Part shown: one piece after another, positions 1 through 7,602 of the stretch
Layout of the letters: every line of letters starts with the position of its first letter
How positions within the stretch are numbered: position 1 is the first letter of the stretch
Origin: Verrucomicrobiota bacterium
Lineage (GTDB): Bacteria > Verrucomicrobiota > Verrucomicrobiia > Limisphaerales > UBA1100
Length of the DNA: 58,239 nt
Direction: 5' to 3'
Assembly (NCBI GenBank): GCA_030747505.1
Contig: JASLKQ010000009.1
Coordinates: 1-58,239, forward strand
Program-made: the position numbers and the translations under genes
Notes under the pieces: generated by a model
Told to the model about the DNA's origin: nothing
Database searches by the model: none
Seen by the model: only the letters and a program-made list of their open reading frames with translations

Positions 1-894
1 TTTACCGATCGACCGAAGATAATCAAGTTTGACGGGTGTTACCATGGGCACGCGGATTCTTTGCTGGTTAAGGCAGGCTCTGGCGCATTGACCTGTGGGA
101 ATCCGGACAGTGGTGGGGTGCCGGCTGAATTTACTGCCCACACAATCGTTTTGCCTTTCAATGATCAGGATGCAGTTGAAAAGGCTTTTGCGGCCAATGA
201 AGGTCAGATTGCCGGGATTATCCTGGAACCGATTCCGGGTAATGCCGGGGTGTACTTGCCTCAATCAGGTTACCTGGAGTTTTTGCGTGAGATTACGGCT
301 GCCAACGGGAGTTTGCTGATCTTTGATGAGGTGATGACCGGCTTTCGCGTGAGCTTGAGCGGTGCGCAGGGCAGATTCGGTATTACACCTGATTTGAGTT
401 GTTTCGGGAAAATTATCGGAGGCGGATTGCCAGTGGGTGCTTTTGGTGGGCGTGCGGAGATTATGGATGTACTTGCGCCTGATGGACCGGTCTATCAGGC
501 AGGTACCTTGAGTGGGAATCCATTGGCCATGGCCGCAGGGATTGCTGTCTTGGGGGAACTGCAATCAGGTGCAGTGCATGAACAACTGGAGGTTTTGGGT
601 GCGCGACTGGAAGCGGGTTTGAATGCCGCAGCGCAAAAGGCCGGTATCGCGGTAGTGACCCAGCGTGCAGGTTCCATGAGCTGTCTCTTTTTTGCGGCGA
701 AGCCGGTCCATAATCTTAATGATGCCATGCAGGCTGATCGCGAACGATTTAAGAAATATTTTCATGGCATGTTGGCTGAAGGGGTATACCTGGCGCCGAG
801 TGCGTTTGAGGCCGCCTTTTTGTCTGCGGCACACACTGAAGCTGATGTTGATGCCACCATTGCTGCGGCTGAAAAAGTGATGGGAACTTTGTAA
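1..894 (+). CDS. hemL: Glutamate-1-semialdehyde 2,1-aminomutase, 5'-truncated
   Basis: PLP enzyme that converts glutamate-1-semialdehyde to 5-aminolevulinate for tetrapyrrole synthesis in the cytoplasm. The frame is open from base 1, so the start lies outside the window and 297 C-terminal residues remain of a family of about 430. The family signature FDGCYHGHADSLLVKAGSG is visible at once. The Asp of IFDEVMTGFR and the Schiff-base Lys of the GKIIGGGLPVGAFGG block follow in the expected order. The stop TAA shares one base with the ATG of the next gene (TAATG), which suggests translational coupling. The family call is secure; only the N terminus is missing. Confidence 0.95.
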   Translation, partial: FTDRPKIIKFDGCYHGHADSLLVKAGSGALTCGNPDSGGVPAEFTAHTIVLPFNDQDAVEKAFAANEGQIAGIILEPIPGNAGVYLPQSGYLEFLREITAANGSLLIFDEVMTGFRVSLSGAQGRFGITPDLSCFGKIIGGGLPVGAFGGRAEIMDVLAPDGPVYQAGTLSGNPLAMAAGIAVLGELQSGAVHEQLEVLGARLEAGLNAAAQKAGIAVVTQRAGSMSCLFFAAKPVHNLNDAMQADRERFKKYFHGMLAEGVYLAPSAFEAAFLSAAHTEADVDATIAAAEKVMGTL

Positions 895-1304
895 TGAAAA
901 TTTTGGCGATTGATCACGGGGATAAAAGGATGGGTATTGCTGCAAGCGATCCATTGGGGATGATGGCCCATCCTTTGGAATTCATTCCCTCTGAGCCTTT
1001 TGATGAATTTCTCATCCGACTCAAGGAGATTCTCGCTGAACGTGAAACCGAACAGATCATTGTGGGAATGCCTCGTAATATGGATGGGAGCATCGGGCCT
1101 CAGGCGCTCAAGGTTGAGGATTTTGTGGCGGTGTTGAAGAAATCAGTGACAGTTCCGGTTCGCACCTGGGATGAGCGACTCACAACCGTGGTGGCCGAGG
1201 ATAAGCTGCGTGAGGCAGGAGTGAATATGCGTGATGCCAAGAAGAAGGTGGACGCGTCTGCTGCTGCTGTGATGCTTCAGGATTATATGGATAGTTTCTC
1301 CTGA
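894..1304 (+). CDS. ruvX: YqgF/RuvX family pre-16S rRNA nuclease
   Basis: A 136-residue RNase H-fold protein of the YqgF/RuvX family. The family processes the 5' end of 16S rRNA in E. coli and is often annotated as a Holliday junction resolvase. The N-terminal IDHGDKRMGIAASDP carries the first catalytic Asp (residue 7). VGMPRNMDGS, WDERLTT and the C-terminal DASAAAVMLQDYM supply the other acidic positions. Length is normal for the family. Its ATG overlaps the hemL stop and its TGA overlaps the truA ATG (TGATG), so it sits in a tightly coupled run. Confidence 0.93.
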   Translation: MKILAIDHGDKRMGIAASDPLGMMAHPLEFIPSEPFDEFLIRLKEILAERETEQIIVGMPRNMDGSIGPQALKVEDFVAVLKKSVTVPVRTWDERLTTVVAEDKLREAGVNMRDAKKKVDASAAAVMLQDYMDSFS

Positions 1305-2047
1305 TGAGGCGTTTCAAGCTTACCATTGCCTATGATGGCTCACGGTACTACGGGTGGCAGGTGCAGAAAGGGCAAGTCACAGTTCAGCAGCGTGTGGAGG
1401 AGGCATTTCAAAGGCTCTTTCCGGCCGTAAAGAGAGTCCACAGCTCGAGTCGTACGGACACCGGGGTTCATGCCCTGGGGATGGTGATTCATGTGGATTT
1501 GCCAAAAGCCGAATGCATGGATCCATACAAGCTCCAAATGGCGGTGAATGCTTTTTTGCCGGAGGATATCCGGGTGGTGAAGGCGGTTCGTGCCGGGAAT
1601 GATTTTCATGCCCGGTTTGATGCAAAGGGAAAACAATACCGTTACACGATCTGGAATGCGCCGGCGATGAATCCGCTCCTTCTGGGCAAGGCATGGCATG
1701 TGCCTTCACCGATGGATGTGGTGCGAATGAAAAGTGCAGCCAAGTTGTTTGTCGGAAAAAAAGACTTTAAGTCCTTTGCAACTACTCGGGAGTATGAAAT
1801 GGAAACGACGGTACGGCGGGTTACCTGTTGCGAGGTGCGTAAGAAGGGGGCTGAGCTTTTAGTCACCATTGAAGGGGAGGGCTTCCTATACAAAATGTGC
1901 CGGGGTATTGTTGGTACACTGGCAAGGGTGGGTCATGGCAAACTGACACAGAAAGATATTCGTTCCATCTTCCGCAAGCGAGATCGGCGAATGGGAGGCA
2001 TGAATGCACCGGCCTGTGGGCTTACCCTCATGAAGGTGAAATACTAG
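1304..2047 (+). CDS. truA: tRNA pseudouridine(38-40) synthase TruA
   Basis: A 247-residue enzyme that isomerises uridines 38-40 in the tRNA anticodon arm. The signature SSRTDTGVHALG carries the catalytic Asp at residue 52. LTIAYDGSRYYGWQVQ at the N terminus and the GEGFLYKMCRGIVGTL block near the C terminus are typical. Length matches bacterial TruA. The start is the ATG fused to the ruvX stop. trmL follows five bases after the stop, so two tRNA-modifying enzymes lie together. Confidence 0.95.
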   Translation: MRRFKLTIAYDGSRYYGWQVQKGQVTVQQRVEEAFQRLFPAVKRVHSSSRTDTGVHALGMVIHVDLPKAECMDPYKLQMAVNAFLPEDIRVVKAVRAGNDFHARFDAKGKQYRYTIWNAPAMNPLLLGKAWHVPSPMDVVRMKSAAKLFVGKKDFKSFATTREYEMETTVRRVTCCEVRKKGAELLVTIEGEGFLYKMCRGIVGTLARVGHGKLTQKDIRSIFRKRDRRMGGMNAPACGLTLMKVKY

Positions 2048-2052
2048 AGACA

Positions 2053-2523
2053 ATGAATATTGTTCTCGTTGAACCGGAAATCCCCCCCAATACAGGTAAC
2101 GTGGCAAGATTGTGTTCGGCGACCGGAACGCGTCTGCATCTGGTGGGTCCACTGGGTTTTCGTCTGGGTGATCGCGAATTGAAACGCTCCGGCATGGATT
2201 ACTGGGATCAGGTAGACTGGCAGTTATGGGAGGATTGGGGCGTGTTTGAAGCGGCACTTCCTGAAGGGACGCGCTGCTGGTTTGTGGAACAAGGGGGAGC
2301 GAAACGGTATGATCAGGTTGAATTTGGTTCTGAGGAGTATCTGGTTTTTGGCCGGGAATCAGTCGGGTTACCGCGCGCATTGCTTGAGAGGAATGCCGAA
2401 ACCTGGCTTCGAATCCCAATGTTTAACAGCCAGGCTCGTTCGCTGAACCTCGCCAATTGCGTGTCTCTTGTGCTTTATGAATCTCTGCGGCAGCAAGGTT
2501 TTACGGGCGAATTGTGGGGTTAA
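2053..2523 (+). CDS. trmL: tRNA (cytidine(34)-2'-O)-methyltransferase TrmL
   Basis: A SPOUT (SpoU-class) methyltransferase of 156 residues that 2'-O-methylates the wobble base of certain leucine tRNAs. Diagnostic blocks are VEPEIPPNTGNVARLC at the N terminus, FGRESVGLP in the middle, and the knot-forming NLANCVSLVLYE at the C terminus. The ATG at 2053 is chosen because it gives the usual family length and the standard MNIVLVEPEIP opening. The open frame extends further upstream, but only inside truA. It is the last gene before the SAM-I riboswitch, which begins after a clear gap. Confidence 0.93.
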   Translation: MNIVLVEPEIPPNTGNVARLCSATGTRLHLVGPLGFRLGDRELKRSGMDYWDQVDWQLWEDWGVFEAALPEGTRCWFVEQGGAKRYDQVEFGSEEYLVFGRESVGLPRALLERNAETWLRIPMFNSQARSLNLANCVSLVLYESLRQQGFTGELWG

Positions 2524-2537
2524 GCGTGGGTTTTGGG

Positions 2538-2565
2538 TTGACGGACCGTAAAAAAATTATAAGTT
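2538..2565 (+). promoter_or_regulatory. Candidate sigma-70 promoter for the SAM-I operon
   Basis: TTGACG (2538-2543) is followed after 16 bases by TAAGTT (2560-2565). The -35 is close to consensus, while the -10 is weak (3 of 6). The position is right: transcription would begin about 15 bases before riboswitch stem P1. The intervening A-tract and TTATAA offer alternative -10 registers with shorter spacing. Confidence 0.35.
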
Positions 2566-2587
2566 CAAGCCGCTCCTTTAACGGGGC

Positions 2588-2701
2588 GCTCATAAAGAGT
2601 GACGGAGGGACTGGCCCGATGATGTCACGGCAACCGGTTGAAACGGCGCGTTTCAATGGCCAGGTGCCAAGTCCAGCCGGTTTAAGCCGGGAAAGATGAG
2701 C
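2588..2701 (+). promoter_or_regulatory. SAM-I (S-box) riboswitch aptamer
   Basis: The S-box core is plainly present. GGAGGGACTGGCCCGATGA (from 2604) contains the kink-turn and SAM-contacting bases. It is followed by CGGCAACCGG, AGGTGCCAAGTCC and GAAAGATGAG in canonical order. P1 is closed by GCTCAT (2588-2593) pairing with ATGAGC (2696-2701), and P2 by GTGAC pairing with GTCAC. SAM-I switches sense S-adenosylmethionine and usually repress methionine and cysteine synthesis or uptake. This one precedes a threonine-synthase-like gene, which is the basis for reassigning that operon. Confidence 0.96.
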
Positions 2702-2723
2702 ATTAGGCGCAAACGAATTTACG

Positions 2724-2752
2724 CCCGCTCATCGTCGTGAGCGGGTTTTTTT
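2724..2752 (+). terminator. Riboswitch-controlled intrinsic terminator
   Basis: A perfect 8-bp stem, CCCGCTCA (2724-2731) with TGAGCGGG (2738-2745), encloses loop TCGTCG and is followed by seven T. The GCTCAT at 2728-2733 duplicates the 5' strand of riboswitch P1. The 3' P1 strand ATGAGC (2696-2701) can therefore pair either with P1, allowing the terminator to form, or with the terminator arm as an antiterminator. This indicates transcriptional OFF control by SAM. Confidence 0.93.
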
Positions 2753-2775
2753 GCCCATATTGAGACAGGAAAGAT

Positions 2776-4041
2776 ATGTCAGGACAACAAGGTTATATGA
2801 AGGCGTTGCGCTGCCGGGAATGCGGGCAGGAATACCCGCTGGAGGCGCGGCATGTGTGTGAATTTGATTTTGGACCTTTGGAGGTGGTTTATGATTATCA
2901 AGCCGCCAAAGAAAAGCTTACCCGGGAGGTAGTCGCGAGTCGGCCTCAAAACATGTGGCGCTATGCCGAGTTGTTGCCGGTGGCTGGAGAGCCAACGGTG
3001 GGGCGTGAGGTGGGTTTTACACCCCTTATCAAGGCGGACCGTCTGGCTGAACGATTGGGTATTCGTGAGCTATGGATAAAGAATGACGCGGTAAATTACC
3101 CAACTTTATCCTTTAAAGACCGGGTAGTGAGTGTGGCATTGAGTCGTGCACGGGAAATGGGATTTGAAGTGGTGGCCTGTGCTTCTACAGGTAATCTTGC
3201 CAATAGTGTTGCAGCCAATGCCGCGGCTTCAGGCATGAAGGCTTTTGTGTTTATTCCACACGACCTCGAAAAAGGAAAGGTGGTGAATTCCCTCATATAT
3301 GATGCCAATGTTATTGGAATTAAGGGACATTATGATGAAGTGAATCGACTCTGCGCGGAGATTGCCGGGAAATATAGTTGGGCCTTTGTGAACGTGAATA
3401 TGCGCCCCTACTATGCCGAAGGGTCCAAGAGTCAGGGTTTTGAGATTATGGAGCAGCTGGGATGGGAAATCCCGCGACATACCGTAGTGCCCATGGCTTC
3501 AGGTTCCTTGCTAACCAAAATCCATAAGAGTTACCAGGAAGCCGTGAAAGTGGGGCTTGTTGAAGAGGCTGAATATAGCGTGCACGGGGCGCAAGCCACG
3601 GGATGCTCACCCATCAGTCAGGCCTTCAAGGAGGGGCAGGATTTCTTTAAGCCGGTGAAGCCAGACACGATTGCTAAAAGTCTCGCGATCGGTACGCCGG
3701 CTGATGGCTTCTATGCATTAAAAGTATTCAAGGAGACCGGCGCAGCCTCCGATGATGTAAGTGATGATGAGATTCGCGAAGGCATCAGTCTATTGGCTGA
3801 AACCGAGGGTATTTTTTCCGAGACCGCAGGGGGAGTGACCGTCGGGGTAGCCAAGAAACTCATTGCCAGTGGGGCAATCCCCGCCGATGATTCGGCGGTG
3901 TTGTGCATCACTGGTAACGGCCTCAAGACACTCGACGCGGTGGAAAATCACGTTGGTGAAACCCGCGAGATAGCGCCCAGCCTCCGTGAGTTTGATGCGC
4001 TATTGGATAGTGACAAGGAACTGACATCACCAACAAAATAA
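2776..4041 (+). CDS. Threonine-synthase-like PLP enzyme; candidate homocysteine synthase
   Basis: A 421-residue fold-type II PLP enzyme of the threonine synthase family, whose classical members convert O-phosphohomoserine to threonine. A short Cys-rich N terminus (C13, C16, C28) precedes the catalytic part. PLP Lys114 lies in YPTLSFKDRVV, and the phosphate-binding region is ASTGNLANSVAANAA. Both differ from the common NPTGSFKDRG and STGNTSASAAAYAA forms. The start ATG follows AGGAAAG. The gene is led by a SAM-I riboswitch and followed by a CysO-like sulfur carrier and a NIL protein. I infer that it replaces the O-phosphohomoserine phosphate with carrier-bound sulfide to form homocysteine. Ordinary threonine synthase (thrC) remains the alternative. 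Confidence 0.85.
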   Translation: MSGQQGYMKALRCRECGQEYPLEARHVCEFDFGPLEVVYDYQAAKEKLTREVVASRPQNMWRYAELLPVAGEPTVGREVGFTPLIKADRLAERLGIRELWIKNDAVNYPTLSFKDRVVSVALSRAREMGFEVVACASTGNLANSVAANAAASGMKAFVFIPHDLEKGKVVNSLIYDANVIGIKGHYDEVNRLCAEIAGKYSWAFVNVNMRPYYAEGSKSQGFEIMEQLGWEIPRHTVVPMASGSLLTKIHKSYQEAVKVGLVEEAEYSVHGAQATGCSPISQAFKEGQDFFKPVKPDTIAKSLAIGTPADGFYALKVFKETGAASDDVSDDEIREGISLLAETEGIFSETAGGVTVGVAKKLIASGAIPADDSAVLCITGNGLKTLDAVENHVGETREIAPSLREFDALLDSDKELTSPTK

Positions 4042-4046
4042 AAATT

Positions 4047-4322
4047 ATGCCAATAAATATTCGTATCCCCACGCCACTGCGCAAGCTTACCCATGATGAA
4101 GAAGTGGTGGAAACTACGGCCGATTCCATAGGGGCCGCTATTTCGGATCTTGAATCCCGTTATCCTGGGATTCAGGAACGCCTTCTCGACGAAGCGGGCG
4201 AGGTTCGCCGTTTTGTGAACGTGTATGTTAACGAGGAGGATATTCGGTTCCTTGATAATAAAGACACTGCTCTCAAGGATGGGGACGAAGTCAGTATCAT
4301 TCCCGCAATCGCCGGAGGTTGA
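4047..4322 (+). CDS. MoaD/ThiS family sulfur carrier, CysO-like
   Basis: A 91-residue beta-grasp protein ending in Ala-Gly-Gly, the tail that is adenylated and thiocarboxylated in ThiS, MoaD and CysO. FVNVYVNEEDIRF followed by DGDEVSIIPAIAGG closely recalls mycobacterial CysO, which feeds sulfur to the O-phosphoserine-dependent cysteine synthase CysM. It starts five bases after the threonine-synthase-like gene and is followed immediately by the NIL gene. The final Gly-Gly codons (GGA GGT) also form the ribosome binding site of that next gene. No MoeB-like activating enzyme and no JAMM peptidase lie nearby, so these would have to be encoded elsewhere. Confidence 0.88.
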   Translation: MPINIRIPTPLRKLTHDEEVVETTADSIGAAISDLESRYPGIQERLLDEAGEVRRFVNVYVNEEDIRFLDNKDTALKDGDEVSIIPAIAGG

Positions 4323-4327
4323 TTTTT

Positions 4328-4633
4328 ATGCCCGCCAAGGTAAAGAAGAAGGGGGTTAGGAGGCTCCCAAAAAAACGTGCGCGGACCGAGAAAGGTAGGC
4401 AACGTTTGTGGTTAATGTATCCACCCAAGCATATCACTTCCCCCATCGTTTGGGAGCTAATCACCCGGTTTGAGCTAATGGCCAATATTCGTCAGGCGGA
4501 AGTGCGTGATGAAATTGGGATTGTTTGCCTAGAGCTTGAAGGGGAGCGTGCTTCCCTCAAAAAAGCCACCCAGTGGCTTGATCGCAAAGGGGTAAAAGTT
4601 GAGCCGGTGGAAATTAACGTGATAGACGGTTAA
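4328..4633 (+). CDS. NIL domain-containing protein
   Basis: A 101-residue protein with a basic N-terminal tail (residues 1-28, rich in Lys/Arg) and a NIL domain. The domain shows the pattern ITSPIVWELITRFELMANIRQAEV, then DEIGIVCLELEGE, then ATQWLDRKGVKVEPVE. NIL domains occur at the C terminus of methionine importer MetN and in archaeal homocysteine-forming systems with DUF39 proteins. ATG 4328 is chosen because GGAGG (4314-4318) lies nine bases upstream. A TTG at 4319 would sit directly on that site. It is the third gene of the SAM-controlled operon and supports a methionine or homocysteine role. Confidence 0.85.
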   Translation: MPAKVKKKGVRRLPKKRARTEKGRQRLWLMYPPKHITSPIVWELITRFELMANIRQAEVRDEIGIVCLELEGERASLKKATQWLDRKGVKVEPVEINVIDG

Positions 4634-4894
4634 GCTTCAATGGAGGGTGCGGTTGTCATTCGCATGGGTCATACCGCCTTCTCTATTTGGGACAAAACTT
4701 CCATCGGTTGGGTTTTCGTGCTGCTGGAATTCATTATGACAAAGTGCTACGTGTACGTTGATCTGATATATTGAAAAACGAATATGAATGCCTGAAATAG
4801 GCCTTTATCGGGTTATGGAAATTTTCTACATGACTCCAATCTTGAAACAGTCAGTTTTTTGTGTTCCCTAGGGGAGGGCTAACTTATTCGAGTC
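4634..4894. other. Intergenic region, nothing assigned
   Basis: A 261-base spacer between the NIL gene and the first GYF gene. I see no tRNA, strong terminator or riboswitch. A 44-codon frame (4640-4774) starts six bases after the NIL stop but lacks a Shine-Dalgarno sequence and recognisable motifs. TTGAAA at 4842-4847 has no good -10 partner. GGGGAGGG at 4871-4878 may be a distant ribosome binding site for the next gene. Confidence 0.5.
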
Positions 4895-6337
4895 ATGATG
4901 ATTCATGTATCCAGAGATGGGCAGCAATTCGGCCCTTATACGCAAGAAGATGCGCAGGCCTACCTTGCTGACGGCAGTTTGTTGGCTACTGATTTGGGGT
5001 GGACTGAAGGGAGTGCAGAATGGGTGCCTCTGCCTCAACTAGTGGGAGGAGAGGGGGAGTCATTGGTGCCAGGAATTGGGTGCCCCAAGTGTGGAGCCGG
5101 GCTTGAATCAGATCAGGTGGTCTGCCTGTCCTGCGGGCATAACGTGGATGACTCATTGGAAACTTCCGAAGCTGTTCCCCAGGCCCCCCAGGAAAAACGG
5201 AAGGTGCCTCCTTCATTAACCTATGAAAACGAGGTGGCTGACCGTTCCGCATTCGTGAACTCCGTGGGGTGGGGATTACTTATGGCGAGTCTGATGCCCG
5301 TGTTTGGAGATGGCCAATGGAACGTTCCTTTTTGGGAATTTTGGAAACTCAGTGAATGGCAGTTGATGTTTAATATTTTAGCTCCTTTAGTGATAGGGGC
5401 GACATTGATATTTTTGGCTTCATCAATGCACGGTCGCGGTCGAGGGGTGGTGATTATGGTACTTGCCTTAGTGATGGTTGGTGTTGTGATTGCGGATGAA
5501 GAGGTACGTGGATTTAATGTTCCAACTCCGATTGAGGATACGAGCGTGCCGATTCCAGAGCCGTTAAAGGAGGATGAGAGGGCTGGGGAAACCAAGATAC
5601 CTGAGATTAATATTGAGATGGAAAATACGAATATTTTTTATAAGAAAATGGAATTTACCCCCGGTGACCATACGGTTTCAATATTGGTTTTTATAGTTGC
5701 TTGGTTCGGGATTGCGATTGGCGCAAAGTCGCGCTATTACAGAATTGAAAGTGCCCCTGCCTACATCATTGGTATGATTGGATCAGTGGCTATGATTGTT
5801 TTTTGGTTTTTGCCGGGTATGTATGGAATGCCCGTAATGGCTGCGGTTGAAGCTTTAAGTGATAATATTTATTTAGGAGCGGGCTTATTGTTGATGATGG
5901 TCATGCAACTTGCTGCTGCTGTGTTATGTTTAATAAACAGTTTGGGTAAGAGACCGAGCCAAATGAAAAAATTCGCCAGCACCGCGACAATGCTTATTGT
6001 GACTTCAATCGCAATGCCGGTTCTTCCGGTTTGGGGTAAAGTGATATATGAAGAGACCGTAGATGATCATGCTCGAGCCAAAAAACGTTACGAGTACGTG
6101 GCTAGCCAGTTTGGCAAGATCTGGACTGGCACCCAGGCGACTCAGAAGAATATGGCCTTGGATAAAGTCGAGAAGCCGTTAAATGCTGTTGTAGGTGCTA
6201 TTAGCGGATGGCTTATGACGGGAGTAAAATACGTTTCATGGCTTGGGGGGATTCTTATTTTATTTCCGCTTGGAATTACTGAAACGATATGTGGAACACG
6301 CGAGCAGGATGAGGGCTTCATAGTGAAGCAAGAGTAA
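4895..6337 (+). CDS. GYF_2 domain and zinc-ribbon polytopic membrane protein
   Basis: A 480-residue protein of unknown function. Residues 1-50 form a GYF_2-type domain (DGQQFGPYTQEDAQAYLADG, then GWTEGSAEWVPL). Residues about 62-82 hold a two-CxxC zinc ribbon (CPKCG and CLSCG). The remainder is membrane protein, with about seven hydrophobic segments separated by an acidic extracytoplasmic-looking stretch (roughly residues 205-260). GYF_2 domains probably mediate peptide binding. ATG 4895 and ATG 4898 are equivalent start options. The stop TAA overlaps the ATG of the next GYF gene, so the two are likely translated together and may work as a pair. Confidence 0.75.
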   Translation: MMIHVSRDGQQFGPYTQEDAQAYLADGSLLATDLGWTEGSAEWVPLPQLVGGEGESLVPGIGCPKCGAGLESDQVVCLSCGHNVDDSLETSEAVPQAPQEKRKVPPSLTYENEVADRSAFVNSVGWGLLMASLMPVFGDGQWNVPFWEFWKLSEWQLMFNILAPLVIGATLIFLASSMHGRGRGVVIMVLALVMVGVVIADEEVRGFNVPTPIEDTSVPIPEPLKEDERAGETKIPEINIEMENTNIFYKKMEFTPGDHTVSILVFIVAWFGIAIGAKSRYYRIESAPAYIIGMIGSVAMIVFWFLPGMYGMPVMAAVEALSDNIYLGAGLLLMMVMQLAAAVLCLINSLGKRPSQMKKFASTATMLIVTSIAMPVLPVWGKVIYEETVDDHARAKKRYEYVASQFGKIWTGTQATQKNMALDKVEKPLNAVVGAISGWLMTGVKYVSWLGGILILFPLGITETICGTREQDEGFIVKQE

Positions 6338-7569
6338 TGGGCTGGTATATTGTAGAGAAGGGAGAAGCAGTAGGCCCCTTCAGGGAATCGGAAATTAGGC
6401 GCTGGCTGAAGTCTGGGAAGCTGTCAGCTGATATTTATGCTACGCGCGAGGGGCTTGATGAATGGCGGCCAATTGCTGAGCAGTTGGGTTTGGTTGGGGA
6501 GCCTGATGAATCAATACCAGAAAAACCGAAAACTGAACCTGAAGAAGATTCTCCTGAAGAGAAGGAGAAACCTAGGAATAGAGATCCGGATTTGCGCCGT
6601 TACCAACCGCAGAAGGAGGAGCGGTTACGCAGTATGGCTTGGGGGGTAGTGGGATTGTTATACTTTCTTGCGTTTCTTTGGCCTACTCACATGGTTGATG
6701 GTATTGGAGTGGTGAACCTTGAGTTAAGCTGGGCTAATGAAAACATTTCCTGGTCAGCGATTCCCTTAATGTTATGGCCTGCCTTGGCGGGGGTGGGCAT
6801 GGGGGTCCTGGGCTTTGTGGTGCGCGGCCGGGTTCGTGGGATATTAGCTTTGATATTTTGTTTTGCTCCTTTGGGTTTGGTGTTGTTGGTAGGCGGAGAT
6901 GGGTTGTCAAAAATCATGGAATCCCTTAATGCTTTGCCCGGGTTGGATTTGTCAGATCTGGATTCGGCAACCGAATCGATAGCTGAGTCAGCCGATGTTC
7001 TGGCTGAAAAAGGTCCAAATTTTCTGGGAGGGGTTCTCGGGGTGTTTGCCGCGATGGCGTTGGGAATGGTGATCATGGTAGGGGGAGTTTTATCAATTTA
7101 TTTTACGGTGTTAGTAGCACCACACATATTGCGTCATTTCCGCCCCAATTCCAGGGGGGCATATTATTTTGCTCTTATCGGGGGGGTGGTTCTTTTCCTT
7201 TTACTTTTGGTTTCCATTTTATTGGCTTTGTTCTCATTTGCCGGAGGCATTTTGTATGGTCTTGGATTTATGATATCTTTGGTGATGCAATTGGTTGCGG
7301 TTGTTCTTGGTTTTACAAATTCACCCAGTCGGACACCCGAACAATCAACTCGTCGCTCCCTTTGGTCTGTTGGGTTGTCGATGGGAGGGGTTTTTCTTTT
7401 TCTGACGACTATATTGATAGTCCCGTTAATTGGCGGTGGTTTGGAGGCTCAGATAGGGCTGTACCTATTTAAGGCCTTGCTAGGTTTTGTTGCTGCGGCT
7501 CTGGTTTTGCCGTTGGCAATAATCGATTTATGGTTGGGACGGGCAGTCAGTGTTCCGCAAAACGATTGA
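6337..7569 (+). CDS. GYF_2 domain polytopic membrane protein
   Basis: A 410-residue paralogue-like partner of the preceding protein. Residues 1-52 are again GYF_2 (WYIVEKGEAVGPFRESEIRR, then EGLDEWRPIAEQ). A charged linker rich in Pro, Glu and Lys (about 55-90) leads to about seven hydrophobic segments. It lacks the zinc ribbon of its neighbour. The start overlaps the upstream stop by one base (TAATG). Function is unknown. The tandem arrangement with two different GYF modules suggests a membrane complex that reads Pro-rich peptides; this is inference only. Confidence 0.72.
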   Translation: MGWYIVEKGEAVGPFRESEIRRWLKSGKLSADIYATREGLDEWRPIAEQLGLVGEPDESIPEKPKTEPEEDSPEEKEKPRNRDPDLRRYQPQKEERLRSMAWGVVGLLYFLAFLWPTHMVDGIGVVNLELSWANENISWSAIPLMLWPALAGVGMGVLGFVVRGRVRGILALIFCFAPLGLVLLVGGDGLSKIMESLNALPGLDLSDLDSATESIAESADVLAEKGPNFLGGVLGVFAAMALGMVIMVGGVLSIYFTVLVAPHILRHFRPNSRGAYYFALIGGVVLFLLLLVSILLALFSFAGGILYGLGFMISLVMQLVAVVLGFTNSPSRTPEQSTRRSLWSVGLSMGGVFLFLTTILIVPLIGGGLEAQIGLYLFKALLGFVAAALVLPLAIIDLWLGRAVSVPQND

Positions 7570-7602
7570 CCTGTAGAAAATTTTCCTCCAAACAGACCGC
7601 AC

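Noticed and set aside
1897-2052. N-terminal extension of trmL
   Set aside because: It overlaps truA entirely, and TrmL of normal length starts at 2053.
4640-4774. 44-codon open frame after the NIL gene
   Set aside because: There is no ribosome site, no motif and only chance length. It could be revisited if conserved behind the SAM operon.
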